In this document: piece after piece, positions 32,003 to 40,321 of the stretch
How the letters are laid out: every line of letters begins with the position of its first letter
Numbering within the stretch: the stretch's first letter is position 1
Assembly: GCF_042684865.1 (NCBI RefSeq)
Contig: NZ_JBHUML010000002.1
Location: 1,488,001-1,552,000, forward strand
Reading direction: 5' to 3'
From: Salibacterium lacus
GTDB lineage: Bacteria > Bacillota > Bacilli > Bacillales > Marinococcaceae
DNA: 64,000 nucleotides
Translations under genes and position numbers: made by a program
Notes under the pieces: generated by a model
Database searches by the model: none
What the model saw: only the letters and a program-made list of their open reading frames with translations
What the model was told of the DNA's origin: nothing

Positions 32003-33214
32003 TTGAGCACAAAACCAAGAATTGTCGTAGTCGGCGCCGGATATGCCGGCATGATGACGACAAAACGCCTCACCCAGCAGCTGCAGCCGCAGGAAGCGGA
32101 CATTGTCCTCGTCAATAAGCATAACTATCATTATCAGACCACATGGCTGCATGAAGTGGCAGCGGGAACAATTGACCCAAACCGCGCCCGGATTATGATC
32201 AGTGATGTGATCGATACGAAACGCGTGCAGATGGTGTATGACACCGTCACCGAACTTCAGCCGCAGAATGAGCGTGTCATTCTCGAAAACGGCGAATTAT
32301 CCTACGATTATCTCGTCGTATCCCTCGGTTTTGAAACGGCGACGTTCGGTATTCCGGGGATTGCCGAGCATGCATGGAAGATTGAGAACATAGAGAACAG
32401 TAAAGCCATTTATCATCACATTGAATCGCAGTTCATCAAATACGCAAGCGGCGAAACCGAGGACGACACCGCACTGAATATACTTATCGGCGGATCCGGT
32501 TTCACCGGCATTGAATTTCTCGCTGAAGTGGTGGAAAAAGTGCCGGAGCTTTGCAGCAAGTACGACATTGACCAGTCCACGGTCCGCATCATTAATGTGG
32601 AGGCCGCTCCGTCCATTCTTCCTGGTTTTGATGAAGAACTGATTGAGTATGCAGAGAAGAACCTGTCAGACCGCGGCGTAGAATTCCGTATCGGAACGAA
32701 GATTCAGGAATGTACACCGGACAGCTTTATCGTCGGCGATGACAACGAAGAGATTAAAGCCGGCACTGTCGTCTGGACAGGCGGTGTTCAGGCAAACCCT
32801 GTCGTCGGACAGTCCGGTTTCGAGCTGACCAAAGGAAAAGTGAACGCACGCGATGACCTCCGCGCACCAAATTACGACAATGTATTCATGATTGGCGATA
32901 CGTCCTGGGTATGGGACCACGAAAACGACAAACCATTTCCGGTCAACGCCCAAAGTGCCATTCAGGAAGCTGACACCTGTGCTGCGAACCTCCATGCGCT
33001 CCTGCAAGGCAAAGAAACAAACAACTTTGTTTTTGATAACAAAGGTACAGTGGCTTCGATTGGGAAAGGCGACGCCATCGGCACCATTCTCGATGACTAC
33101 AAGCTGTTCGGCAAAAAAGCACGACTCATGAAAAACGTCATCGACAACCGTTACCTGTTCCTCGTCGGCGGACCAAAACTGATTCTCAAAAAAGGGAAAG
33201 TCCGTTTCTTCTAA
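32003..33214 (+). CDS. yumB: Type II NADH dehydrogenase (YumB-like)
   Basis: Single-subunit FAD NADH:quinone oxidoreductase of 403 aa on the inner face of the membrane. FAD-binding VVVGAGYAGMMTT lies at the N-terminus, the NADH-binding ILIGGSGFTGIEF near residue 155, and the C-terminal FAD contact VFMIGDTSW near 295. The TTG start has the ribosome site AAAGGTGATC at good spacing; a GTG three codons upstream lies inside that site. It would oxidise NADH without proton pumping. Followed closely by a 33-aa gene. Confidence 0.88.
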   Translation: MSTKPRIVVVGAGYAGMMTTKRLTQQLQPQEADIVLVNKHNYHYQTTWLHEVAAGTIDPNRARIMISDVIDTKRVQMVYDTVTELQPQNERVILENGELSYDYLVVSLGFETATFGIPGIAEHAWKIENIENSKAIYHHIESQFIKYASGETEDDTALNILIGGSGFTGIEFLAEVVEKVPELCSKYDIDQSTVRIINVEAAPSILPGFDEELIEYAEKNLSDRGVEFRIGTKIQECTPDSFIVGDDNEEIKAGTVVWTGGVQANPVVGQSGFELTKGKVNARDDLRAPNYDNVFMIGDTSWVWDHENDKPFPVNAQSAIQEADTCAANLHALLQGKETNNFVFDNKGTVASIGKGDAIGTILDDYKLFGKKARLMKNVIDNRYLFLVGGPKLILKKGKVRFF

Positions 33215-33239
33215 AAGAACACAGAAGGAGGAGAATAAA

Positions 33240-33341
33240 ATGAAGAACTGGTTCATGATTATATCATTGATTTCCGTCGCTGCAGCCGCCATTTACACAG
33301 CTGCGAGCCGCTGCATGGAAGGAAGCCGCGACTTCCGCTGA
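33240..33341 (+). CDS. 33-aa single-span membrane peptide
   Basis: ATG after a perfect GGAGGAG site, 25 bp downstream of the NADH dehydrogenase stop and before their common terminator. One hydrophobic segment (residues 4-22, WFMIISLISVAAAAIY) and a short polar tail ending SRDFR. Position resembles the small yuzG gene next to yumB in B. subtilis, but no sequence identity can be claimed. It may be an accessory peptide for the dehydrogenase. Confidence 0.6.
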   Translation: MKNWFMIISLISVAAAAIYTAASRCMEGSRDFR

Positions 33342-33368
33342 ATCGCCGGCCGGCATAAACAATAAATT

Positions 33369-33412
33369 AAAAATCCCGAACTATCTTTTGTGAATCGTTC
33401 GGGATTTTTTGC
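33369..33412 (+). terminator. Intrinsic terminator after yumB operon
   Basis: AAATCCCGAAC and GTTCGGGATTTTTT with an approximately 15-nt loop. Confidence 0.88.
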
Positions 33413-33506
33413 GTATGATTCACCGCTTTGCCTGCACTACAAAGCATAACAACGAGGTGTTTGGAGATTGGATTCGTTTATTCCGGAACGGGTCGTCGGT
33501 TCCGTG

Positions 33507-33616
33507 GACACTAAGATTGCCGCTCCGGCAGATAGTGTCTATTGATCTTCGCCGGAGGACACTAATTTCTGATTTCCGCAGGATAGTTTCCACATATCAG
33601 CGTCCCATGGACACTA
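33507..33616. repeat. Alternating GGACACTA/TAGTGTCC array, split by the IS
   Basis: GACACTA at 33507, 33558 and 33610 alternates with TAGTGTC at 33533 and TAGTTTC at 33584: spacing 26, 25, 26, 26. A further TAGTGTCC lies at 35048-35055 on the other side of the insertion sequence. With the IS and one target copy removed, it falls 26 bp after the last unit. Confidence 0.65.
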
Positions 33617-33624
33617 CGTATTTA

Positions 33625-33633
33625 TTTTTCGAT
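33625..33633. repeat. Target-site duplication of the IS256-family element, left copy
   Basis: TTTTTCGAT occurs here and again at 35037-35045, immediately outside the two IS ends. Confidence 0.85.
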
Positions 33634-35036
33634 TAAGTCCATATAATTGTGTAAAAAGAATGGGACATTTCCATTTCGTCTACAATGTTTTTAACACCAA
33701 AAAATTGTAAAGGAGAAATGGAATATGTCCCAATTACAGCTTAACCTAAATCTGGACGAGCTAAAAGACTATGTCATGAATTCTGATTTGTTATCGATTT
33801 ACAAAGCTATGATCGTTCTTGTTTTGAATGAGTATATGGAAAAGGAGCGTGATGAGCACTTAAATGTCTCTCCTTATGAACGATCGGATCAACGACAGGA
33901 TTTCCGAAACGGCTACTATGAACGGGAACTGATGACCCATATCGGCTCCCTGCAACTCAAAGTACCACGCACACGGAATGGAGAATTTTCCACGGACGTT
34001 TTTGAGAAATATAAACGCTGTGATCAGGCTTTCACCCTAACGATGCTGGAGATGGTCGTTCAAGGTGTCTCCACGCGGAATGTGGACACTGTGGTGCGCC
34101 AGATGTGTGGCGAAACCGTATCGAAATCGTTTGTATCCACCCTGACGGCAAAGCTGGATCCCGTTGTACAGCAGTGGACGAATCGTCCCTTGAACACCGA
34201 ATATTACCCCTACATTTTCGTTGATGCCATGTATATTAAGGTGCGGGAGAACCGTAAGGTTGTGTCCAAAGCGGTCTACATCGCTACCGCTATCCATGAA
34301 AAGGGCAAGCGGGATATCCTGGGGATGAAGGTGAGCCACGAAGAGAGTTATGAAGCCTGGAAAGAGTTCTTCCAGGAGTTGAAAGGGCGGGGACTGCAGA
34401 CTCCGCGCCTTATCATATCCGATGCCCATGCCGGATTAAAAAAAGCAGTTCAGAAAGAATTCATCGGAACCTCCTGGCAGCGCTGTACGGTCCACTTTAA
34501 AAAGAATCTTATTCAGGGTATGCCGAAGAAAAATATAGGGGAAATAAAAAATGAACTCAAACACATCTTTGATGTAGATACGCCAGAGAAAGCCCGGCAG
34601 CTCAAAGAAGACTTCGTGAAACGGTATAACGATCACCCCAAACTTCAAACCGTCATTAATAAACTGGAAGATGGGTTTGACGATGCGATTCAGTATATGA
34701 ACGAGCCACTGAAGGTTCATGTCTATATTCGGAGCACCAATTCGCTGGAACGATTGAACCAGGAACTCCGCCGCCGCGAAAGGGTCATCCGCATTTTTCC
34801 CAACAGTCAATCAGCGTATCGCTTATTGGGCGCTGTATTAATGGATTACGCAGAGGTTTATCATAAAAAACGGCGACTGGTCGACACACTCTGACCCCCG
34901 CGACGCGGCGAGCGAAATGGGAGGGAGGGGGATGGCCTTAAGGCCATCCCCCTCCCTCCCATCAAAACCACCTCAAAATGAAGCGCCCGTTAAAAACGGT
35001 AGACGATATTTTACACAAGATCAGGGGCTTGACTTA
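33634..35036 (+). mobile_element. IS256-family insertion sequence, complete, 1403 bp
   Basis: The left end TAAGTCCATATAATTGTGTAAAA and the inverted right end (TAAGTCAAG...TTGTGTAAAA) share TAAGTC and TTGTGTAAAA as imperfect terminal inverted repeats. It is flanked by a 9-bp direct duplication, encloses one intact transposase, and lies in a repeat array between convergent genes. The intact ends and ORF suggest a fairly recent insertion. Confidence 0.88.
33725..34894 (+). CDS. IS256-family transposase
   Basis: DDE transposase of the Mutator/IS256 family, 389 aa. Catalytic elements: first Asp in YIFVDAMYIKV (about residue 164), second Asp in LIISDAHAGLKKAV (about 230), the C/H motif WQRCTVHFKKNL and the Glu in SLERLNQELRRRERVIRIFPN (about 340-345). 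The frame is intact. RBS AAAGGAG 8 nt before the ATG. Confidence 0.95.
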   Translation: MSQLQLNLNLDELKDYVMNSDLLSIYKAMIVLVLNEYMEKERDEHLNVSPYERSDQRQDFRNGYYERELMTHIGSLQLKVPRTRNGEFSTDVFEKYKRCDQAFTLTMLEMVVQGVSTRNVDTVVRQMCGETVSKSFVSTLTAKLDPVVQQWTNRPLNTEYYPYIFVDAMYIKVRENRKVVSKAVYIATAIHEKGKRDILGMKVSHEESYEAWKEFFQELKGRGLQTPRLIISDAHAGLKKAVQKEFIGTSWQRCTVHFKKNLIQGMPKKNIGEIKNELKHIFDVDTPEKARQLKEDFVKRYNDHPKLQTVINKLEDGFDDAIQYMNEPLKVHVYIRSTNSLERLNQELRRRERVIRIFPNSQSAYRLLGAVLMDYAEVYHKKRRLVDTL

Positions 35037-35045
35037 TTTTTCGAT
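35037..35045. repeat. Target-site duplication of the IS256-family element, right copy
   Basis: TTTTTCGAT identical to 33625-33633. The restored original sequence would read ..GGACACTACG..TTTTTCGAT-GGTAGTGTCC.. Confidence 0.85.
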
Positions 35046-35055
35046 GGTAGTGTCC

Positions 35056-35323
35056 ATGAAAAAACTGAGCTTATGCAGCATCAACCAATCCGTTGGCCCA
35101 GTTGGTAAAATGCTTTTTCCAACAGCCGAACTTGTTGTTCACTCGTTTCAGACCCGTGGCTTCGCAGCCGCCGAATCCGTGGTGGGGTTTTTCCGTGAAA
35201 GCGCGGCTTCCCGGTGTTCTCATACAATAAAACGCCCGCAGCAGCCTCGGGCGTTTTTTCGGACATCGAGTCCCTCGAACTTGTTTTTCCCTGTGTTACG
35301 GGGAATGCGCGACCCCCGTCTTC
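35056..35323. other. Intergenic region right of the IS; possible gene remnant
   Basis: Holds a terminator and otherwise no gene with a ribosome site. The minus frame (..SEQQVRLLEKAFYQLGQRIG) reads like the end of a protein but lacks a start and may be a remnant of a mobile element. Confidence 0.3.
35229..35260. terminator. Intrinsic terminator (TspO-like gene side)
   Basis: AAACGCCCG-cagcagcct-CGGGCGTTTTTT: 8-bp stem, T run on plus and A run on minus, able to act in both directions between convergent units. Confidence 0.7.
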
Positions 35324-36076
35324 TTACCTTCTCGTGTTCCATGACGACATTCCCCGCTTCTTCTTCGCTTTCCGCCGGGACATGATCTGCATGACAAGAT
35401 GGACGGCAAGGATAAGAATACCGATGACGGTGGTCAATACAATCAGATTTTGTTCATTTTTTACGAACACCGCTGCATACACCCAGATGAAGACGAGGGA
35501 ATACCAGACGTCACGGTTCACTCTGGTGAATACAACGGCCACGGCAGCCAGAATGAGAAGCATGAGTACCGTCCAGGCTACTTCCCCCATGCCGAGAAAC
35601 GGCACGATATCATTCCAGACAAACCAGGTGAAAATGTTAACGACAGTGGCCGCGGAAACCCAGCCGATGTAAATGGAAAACGGCAGCCGCGCAAAGCCGG
35701 TCCGTTTATGTTTCCAGTAAATAATCTGATAAATACGGATTAAGGAAATGAGAAGCAGCACAATGACGAGCGTCGATACAAGAATCCACTCCATCGTGAA
35801 CGCGACAATCCAGGCGCTGTTCAGGAGGAAGTTGATAGGGATCCACACCTGTGTATCCCGGTAGATATCCCCCTTCTCCCGGCGCTGAAACGGTGCGCGG
35901 AGAATCCATAAGAGCACCAGAACATAAATCAGGCCCCAGATGGAAAAAGCGTAGCCGGCAGGCTGAATCAAAGCCGGTTCCTGGTTGGCCGTAATGCCTA
36001 CATTGGTGGCCGAGGAATAGTTCACGGCAATCATGAGAATAAAAAATAACAGATTAACAAGCGTGATTCGGATCAT
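35324..36076 (-). CDS. Tryptophan-rich sensory protein (TspO/MBR-like) membrane protein
   Basis: 250-aa membrane protein with about seven hydrophobic segments. TspO-like signatures are AGYAFSIWGLIYVLV (about 42-56) and PINFLLNSAWIVAF (about 80-93). It is longer than classical TspO (approximately 160 aa) and belongs to the larger tryptophan-rich relatives seen in bacilli and cyanobacteria. The ligand is unknown; TspO binds porphyrins and related compounds. Basic C-terminus (RRKAKKKRGMSS). 35 bp after the SDR gene and probably co-transcribed with it. Confidence 0.75.
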   Translation of the reverse strand: MIRITLVNLLFFILMIAVNYSSATNVGITANQEPALIQPAGYAFSIWGLIYVLVLLWILRAPFQRREKGDIYRDTQVWIPINFLLNSAWIVAFTMEWILVSTLVIVLLLISLIRIYQIIYWKHKRTGFARLPFSIYIGWVSAATVVNIFTWFVWNDIVPFLGMGEVAWTVLMLLILAAVAVVFTRVNRDVWYSLVFIWVYAAVFVKNEQNLIVLTTVIGILILAVHLVMQIMSRRKAKKKRGMSSWNTRR

Positions 36077-36111
36077 GGATTGTCACAGCCTTTCTTTCGT
36101 CGTCTATTGAT

Positions 36112-37554
36112 TTATCGATGGCGGCCCTGCACGAGTAATGGAAGCCGCGCCGTCCCGTGCTTTATCTCTTCTTTTTCGAGATGGCGTCGAAAGCGGTACA
36201 TCACAAAGCGGTGGGCTTTCGCCTGCGTGTATTTATACAAAAACCACGGCAGCGACGGCATGTAGTCATGGATGGCAATGATGCATTCCTGCCTGCCCGG
36301 GATTTTCCGGAATTCCAGCCTGCCTCGTTCATTCTCTGCTTTATCATCAAACAGCCCGCCGGTGATGTAGAAAAGGGCACGGTCCGGCTGGCTGCGGTCT
36401 GCCGAATGATGAAGTTCGAGCAGGATCCAGCCGCGGAACCGTATCTTTATGACACCGTCGAAATCATCCTGAACGCTGAGCAGCGGATGGATTTTACGCG
36501 AGAGCCACTCGGCATAGTAATGCGCCGTCCATAGTGCTGTTTTGCCGTGCGGAAGCGGAATCCGCTGTACAGACCGTACATCGTTGTCGATATCTGGAAT
36601 GGTCAGCTCTTTCAACCGGGCGGCGGGGTGTTTTTGCTGCTTCTCTTCCAGGGATTTGCGGGCCGCTTCCCGGAATGGGGTCGATCCCGCGCTGATGCCG
36701 CTTACCATATTTTCCGGCCTCGCGATCATCGGGTGAATCAGACTTTCAATCAGCGGATATACCATTTCCCTCGGCGAGTTCGACACAAGACTGACCCAGA
36801 GCCTGGATAAGTTCACGGTCATGAAAGGAACCGGAATCATTTTCGGCTGTTTTCCCATGACTTCCGCCGTCTCTGTTAACATGTTTTTGTAGGTCATCAC
36901 TTCCGGACCGCCGACGTCAATCGAGCGGTCATAAAGATCCATCCAGCCTGCGCAGCGGACGAGCGATTCCAGCATGTCACCGATATAGATCGGATGCGTC
37001 TTTTTTCTCGTCCATTTCGGAAGCAGCATCACGGGAAGACGGTTGACCATTTTAGCAAGAATCGGGAACGACGACCCATTCGGTCCGACAATCAACCCCG
37101 CCCGAAGTGTCGTCACCGGCACTTGATAGGAAGATAACACCTGTTCTACTTCAAGGCGGCTCCGGATATGGCGGGAGAGGTGATCGGCATCGGGGACGAG
37201 TCCACTTAAGTAGACGATCTGCTTGATTCCCTGCTTTTCAGCGGCCTGTGCGAAATTGTCCGCCAGAATGACATCCATATTTTCAAATGTGCCCTGCGTC
37301 AATTTGGCCGACGGTTTCATGGAATGAACGAGATAATACGCATAGTCCGCCCCTTCCAGCGCTTTCTCCGCGTCCGCCATCGAGAACAAATCACACGAGC
37401 GCCACGTCACATGTTCGGTGTCTTCTTTATCATCGCCGTTTCGGGACAAAGCGATAATATCGGCATAAGGGGTGAGCTGCTTCAGCAGATTCCGCCCAAT
37501 ATAGCCGCTGGCACCGGTTAATGCAATTACCGGTCTTCGATTGGTGGCTGTCAT
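36112..37554 (-). CDS. SDR-family NAD(P)-binding protein with C-terminal DUF2867
   Basis: 480-aa protein. The first approximately 300 residues are an extended/atypical SDR with the nucleotide motif ALTGASGYIGRNLL (about residues 11-24) and the DYAYYLVHSM stretch typical of the NmrA/complex I NDUFA9-like group; the remainder is a DUF2867-type domain (..GFRGWILLELHH..). Likely a redox-dependent or cofactor-sensing enzyme; the substrate is unknown. The start is the ATG 9 nt after AAAGGAG; the frame extends 12 codons further without a site. Confidence 0.78.
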   Translation of the reverse strand: MTATNRRPVIALTGASGYIGRNLLKQLTPYADIIALSRNGDDKEDTEHVTWRSCDLFSMADAEKALEGADYAYYLVHSMKPSAKLTQGTFENMDVILADNFAQAAEKQGIKQIVYLSGLVPDADHLSRHIRSRLEVEQVLSSYQVPVTTLRAGLIVGPNGSSFPILAKMVNRLPVMLLPKWTRKKTHPIYIGDMLESLVRCAGWMDLYDRSIDVGGPEVMTYKNMLTETAEVMGKQPKMIPVPFMTVNLSRLWVSLVSNSPREMVYPLIESLIHPMIARPENMVSGISAGSTPFREAARKSLEEKQQKHPAARLKELTIPDIDNDVRSVQRIPLPHGKTALWTAHYYAEWLSRKIHPLLSVQDDFDGVIKIRFRGWILLELHHSADRSQPDRALFYITGGLFDDKAENERGRLEFRKIPGRQECIIAIHDYMPSLPWFLYKYTQAKAHRFVMYRFRRHLEKEEIKHGTARLPLLVQGRHR

Positions 37555-37655
37555 AGGGGGGAACTCCTTTATCGGTATAGTGTATACCACCTCTATACCC
37601 GTCTATGCTCCAATTTAGACAAGTGATCTTTTCTGAAGATCCGGCAGCAGCATTT

Positions 37656-37811
37656 TATCCGCTGAATGGAAGTGAATATCCGCCAAATTCGTCTAGTTAT
37701 CCGTCAAAACACGCCTGTTATCCGCCACCGCCCGCGTTATCCGTCAAACTCCGCTCATTATCCGTCGTTGTGCATTTAATATCCGCGGAATCAAGTGCTT
37801 TATCCGCGGAG
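37656..37811. repeat. Eight-unit array, core TATCCGCCAAA, 21-21-21-19-21-21-21 spacing (copy 1)
   Basis: Units begin TATCCG at 37656, 37677, 37698, 37719, 37738, 37759, 37780 and 37801. The first 6 bp are invariant; the next 5 vary around YCAAA and the rest differ between units. The last unit supplies the stop codon of the NERD gene on the minus strand. Copy 2 lies on the other side of that gene in the same orientation, with the same unit order. Confidence 0.85.
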
Positions 37812-38783
37812 TGCCTCCAGCGATAACGTATACGTCCTATTTTTATTAAACCCTGAGTGCGGAAGATCTAGATGGTAGAGCAGTTTGTAGGCAACATCCG
37901 GGGATTCAAGCTTCATAAAGGTACGGAATTCTTTATTGGTGATGGTGGATTTGTGAAGAAGAAGATAATCGATGAGAGATGGAATATGAGCCCGGGGATG
38001 CAAAGAATGACAGACACGACAGTACCACCTGCCCCGCTGTCTCGGCAGCGGCAGATGATAACAGTCCGGGCAGTGTACGCCGGAGAGTAAAAGACGCGGA
38101 TCTACTTCATTCGGAATATCCGGGATATGATCCTGGTGGTGTTTCATTAATTTACGGGAAATTTTCTGCATCTGCTGTTTTGTAAGAGTAACAGCCCCGT
38201 ATTTTTTCTGGAGAGAGTCGAACGTATGGGGAAGAGCGGCCGCCCGGATAATAGAATGGTAAATATCTCGGTGCGCGGGATCGGTTTTAAGTACAGCAGA
38301 CGGATTACTGATGACAACAAACCCCGGAACCGGTGCCTGGGGAAGTTTGTGACGAATCAACCAGTTCTGCAGCTGACTCTGCTGTCTCTGAAGTTGCAGC
38401 ATCGGATCGGGAAACGCTTCTTCTTTGTCATGCAGCGTGCGTATGATTTGTTGAAAATCACGGTCAAAATACAATGTCCCCGCTATATTTTTGACCTCAA
38501 GGATAAGAAGAAAATGTGGGGTGATCAGCAGGGTGTCGATTTGAAAAAAAGTGTCCCGTTCACCGGGCAGTCGGAGATCATGCAGAATATAGCAATCACC
38601 CGGCGGCAGAAAAGCCAGATAATAGTCTATCGATGCTTCTCCGCGGTAACCGGCCCGACTGATGGCAAGCTGCTCCTCCAGTTTCGCCCGCTCCGGATGA
38701 GCAGCCGGCAGACGCCGCAGCAGCGCTTCCCATTTTCTGATTTTCCACGGGATTTGTCGTTCTTTTTTAATCAGGTGAATCAC
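37800..38783 (-). CDS. NERD domain protein with zinc ribbon
   Basis: 327-aa protein with a nuclease-related NERD domain: GYRGEASIDYYL (about 45-56), FQIDTLLITPHFLLILEVKNI (about 80-100; Asp and EVK of the restriction-endonuclease-like fold). A CPDC..CRVC zinc ribbon (about 240-265) and a C-terminal helical domain follow. NERD proteins are thought to act on DNA or RNA; no function is proven for this group. The reading frame ends inside a flanking repeat unit. It is bracketed by two homologous eight-unit arrays, which raises the question whether it is part of, or target of, the arrays. Confidence 0.8.
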   Translation of the reverse strand: MIHLIKKERQIPWKIRKWEALLRRLPAAHPERAKLEEQLAISRAGYRGEASIDYYLAFLPPGDCYILHDLRLPGERDTFFQIDTLLITPHFLLILEVKNIAGTLYFDRDFQQIIRTLHDKEEAFPDPMLQLQRQQSQLQNWLIRHKLPQAPVPGFVVISNPSAVLKTDPAHRDIYHSIIRAAALPHTFDSLQKKYGAVTLTKQQMQKISRKLMKHHQDHIPDIPNEVDPRLLLSGVHCPDCYHLPLPRQRGRWYCRVCHSLHPRAHIPSLIDYLLLHKSTITNKEFRTFMKLESPDVAYKLLYHLDLPHSGFNKNRTYTLSLEALRG

Positions 38784-38834
38784 CTCTTTCGTTTTGTCCT
38801 TTCTATTATTCGACTTTTAACGAGGATTCTCCTT

Positions 38835-38990
38835 TATTTATTCTGTCGTGAAATGTATCCGTCGTTTCAAGGTGGTTATCCGCGGAATAAGGGGCATTAC
38901 CCGCCAGCTGTGGCGTTATCCGCCAAACTCTGCTTTTTATCAGCTGTTGTGCATGGAATATCCGTCAAATCACGTGCTTTATCCGCCAAA
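38835..38990. repeat. Eight-unit array, core TATCCGCCAAA (copy 2)
   Basis: Units begin at 38835 (degenerate, TATTTATTC), 38856, 38877, 38898 (TACCCG), 38917, 38938 (TATCAG), 38959 and 38980: the same 21-21-21-19-21-21-21 steps as copy 1. Units in the same column resemble each other beyond the core, for example TCGTTGTGCAT versus AGCTGTTGTGCAT, and AATCAAGTGCTT versus AATCACGTGCTT. Confidence 0.82.
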
Positions 38991-39014
38991 CCACAAACCA
39001 CCAACCACCCCACA

Positions 39015-39046
39015 CCAAAAAAATCCCGCTGTCCTCGCAGCGGGAT
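39015..39046 (-). terminator. Intrinsic terminator after yhaP-like gene
   Basis: Minus strand ATCCCGCTG-cgagga-CAGCGGGAT followed by T7. Confidence 0.9.
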
Positions 39047-39055
39047 CTGTCACAT

Positions 39056-40321
39056 TTATTCTTTTTTCGATAACTGCAGGGCTTTCTTCACGTCTTTCAG
39101 GGAATTGGATTTCCCGTACAGCAGCACGCCGCCTTTATAGACTCTGGCGCCGGCCACCGCCAGTAAGAGAATGGTGCCGATCAGCAGCCCGAACGACAAA
39201 GCGGTTTCCCATATCGGCACCTCCAGCATCGTCACCCTCAAAAACATGATCATCGGTGCGAAAAAAGGAATGAAGGACGTGACCGTCACAAGCATATTAT
39301 CCGGTGCATTCAGTCCGAAAATCGCGATGAAAAACGCAATCATGATGAGATAAATAAGCGGCGCCATTAACTGGTTTACTTCTTCGGTGCGGCTCACAAG
39401 AGAACCAATAGTCGCCGACATTGTTGCATACAATAGATAACCGAGCAAAAAGAAGATAATCGCGTAAATGAACGTACCGGCTTCCGCATGCTGCAGACCG
39501 AAATACTGAAACACGCCGCCCGTCAGCTGGTTCTGATTCGTCTGAAGCATCACGTAGCCTGCTGCAAGGATGATGCCGAATTGCGTAAGACCGAGCAGTG
39601 CGATTCCTGCAATTTTGGCAAACATCTGCGTCACCGGAGAGACGCTCGAGACCAGGATTTCCATGACCCTTGATGATTTCTCGTTCGCGACGTCCATCGC
39701 AATCATGTTGCCGTACATAATAACCGATAAATACAATAAGAACAGCATCACATACACAATACCGCGGGCGCTGTTTTGTTCCTCCGCCGATTGCGCACCC
39801 TGATCCTGCTCAAGCGCCGATGTGTCAAAAACGACCGGAGACGTGAGCTGTTCCACCACCGCCGGATCCACGCCGGCGTCCGCTGCCGCCATGTTCACTT
39901 TCACCGGCTGCAATGCCTGCTGCAGGCTCTGGGACAACGCGGAGGAATTGCCCTGCATCGAAAAATACGCCGCCTGCGGCTCGCCGCTTGGCATCGTAAT
40001 GTTCAGGAAGCCATCGAATGTGCCGCCTCTTACCTCCTCTTTGGCTTCTGCCTCCGATCCTTCATAACGCTGGAGCGTTACATTTCCACCTGTGTTCTGC
40101 ATATTGTTTCGCAAATCCGGAAAAACGTCCCCGGTCTCATCCAGCACCGCCACACGCTGGCCGGCGTCTTCTCCTCCGCTTCCACCAAAGGAAGACAGGA
40201 TCGACGGCATATTCCCCGCAAGAAAAATGAACAGAACAGTGATAATGGTCGTAATGAGAAAGGATTTGGCTTTTACCCTGGTAAGATACGTATGACTTAA
40301 GATAATACCAAATTTATTCAT
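39056..40321 (-). CDS. yhaP: ABC transporter permease (YhaP/NatB-like)
   Basis: 421-aa permease of the ABC-2/NatB type: one N-terminal hydrophobic segment, a large extracytoplasmic domain (about residues 45-185), then five to six hydrophobic segments. The sequence around NEKSSRVMEILVSSVSPVTQMFAKIAG (about 215) is typical of NatB/YhaP. With YhaQ it would export Na+ or an unknown compound. The ATG overlaps the end of the ATPase gene by 8 bp, so translation is coupled. Confidence 0.82.
   Translation of the reverse strand: MNKFGIILSHTYLTRVKAKSFLITTIITVLFIFLAGNMPSILSSFGGSGGEDAGQRVAVLDETGDVFPDLRNNMQNTGGNVTLQRYEGSEAEAKEEVRGGTFDGFLNITMPSGEPQAAYFSMQGNSSALSQSLQQALQPVKVNMAAADAGVDPAVVEQLTSPVVFDTSALEQDQGAQSAEEQNSARGIVYVMLFLLYLSVIMYGNMIAMDVANEKSSRVMEILVSSVSPVTQMFAKIAGIALLGLTQFGIILAAGYVMLQTNQNQLTGGVFQYFGLQHAEAGTFIYAIIFFLLGYLLYATMSATIGSLVSRTEEVNQLMAPLIYLIMIAFFIAIFGLNAPDNMLVTVTSFIPFFAPMIMFLRVTMLEVPIWETALSFGLLIGTILLLAVAGARVYKGGVLLYGKSNSLKDVKKALQLSKKE

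Noticed and set aside
33409..33636. 75-aa gene before the IS element
   Set aside because: It merely reads through the repeat array and has no ribosome site.
37656..37811. Tandem-repeat protein coding region
   Set aside because: The 19-bp step shifts the frame, and no start codon with ribosome site precedes the open stretches.
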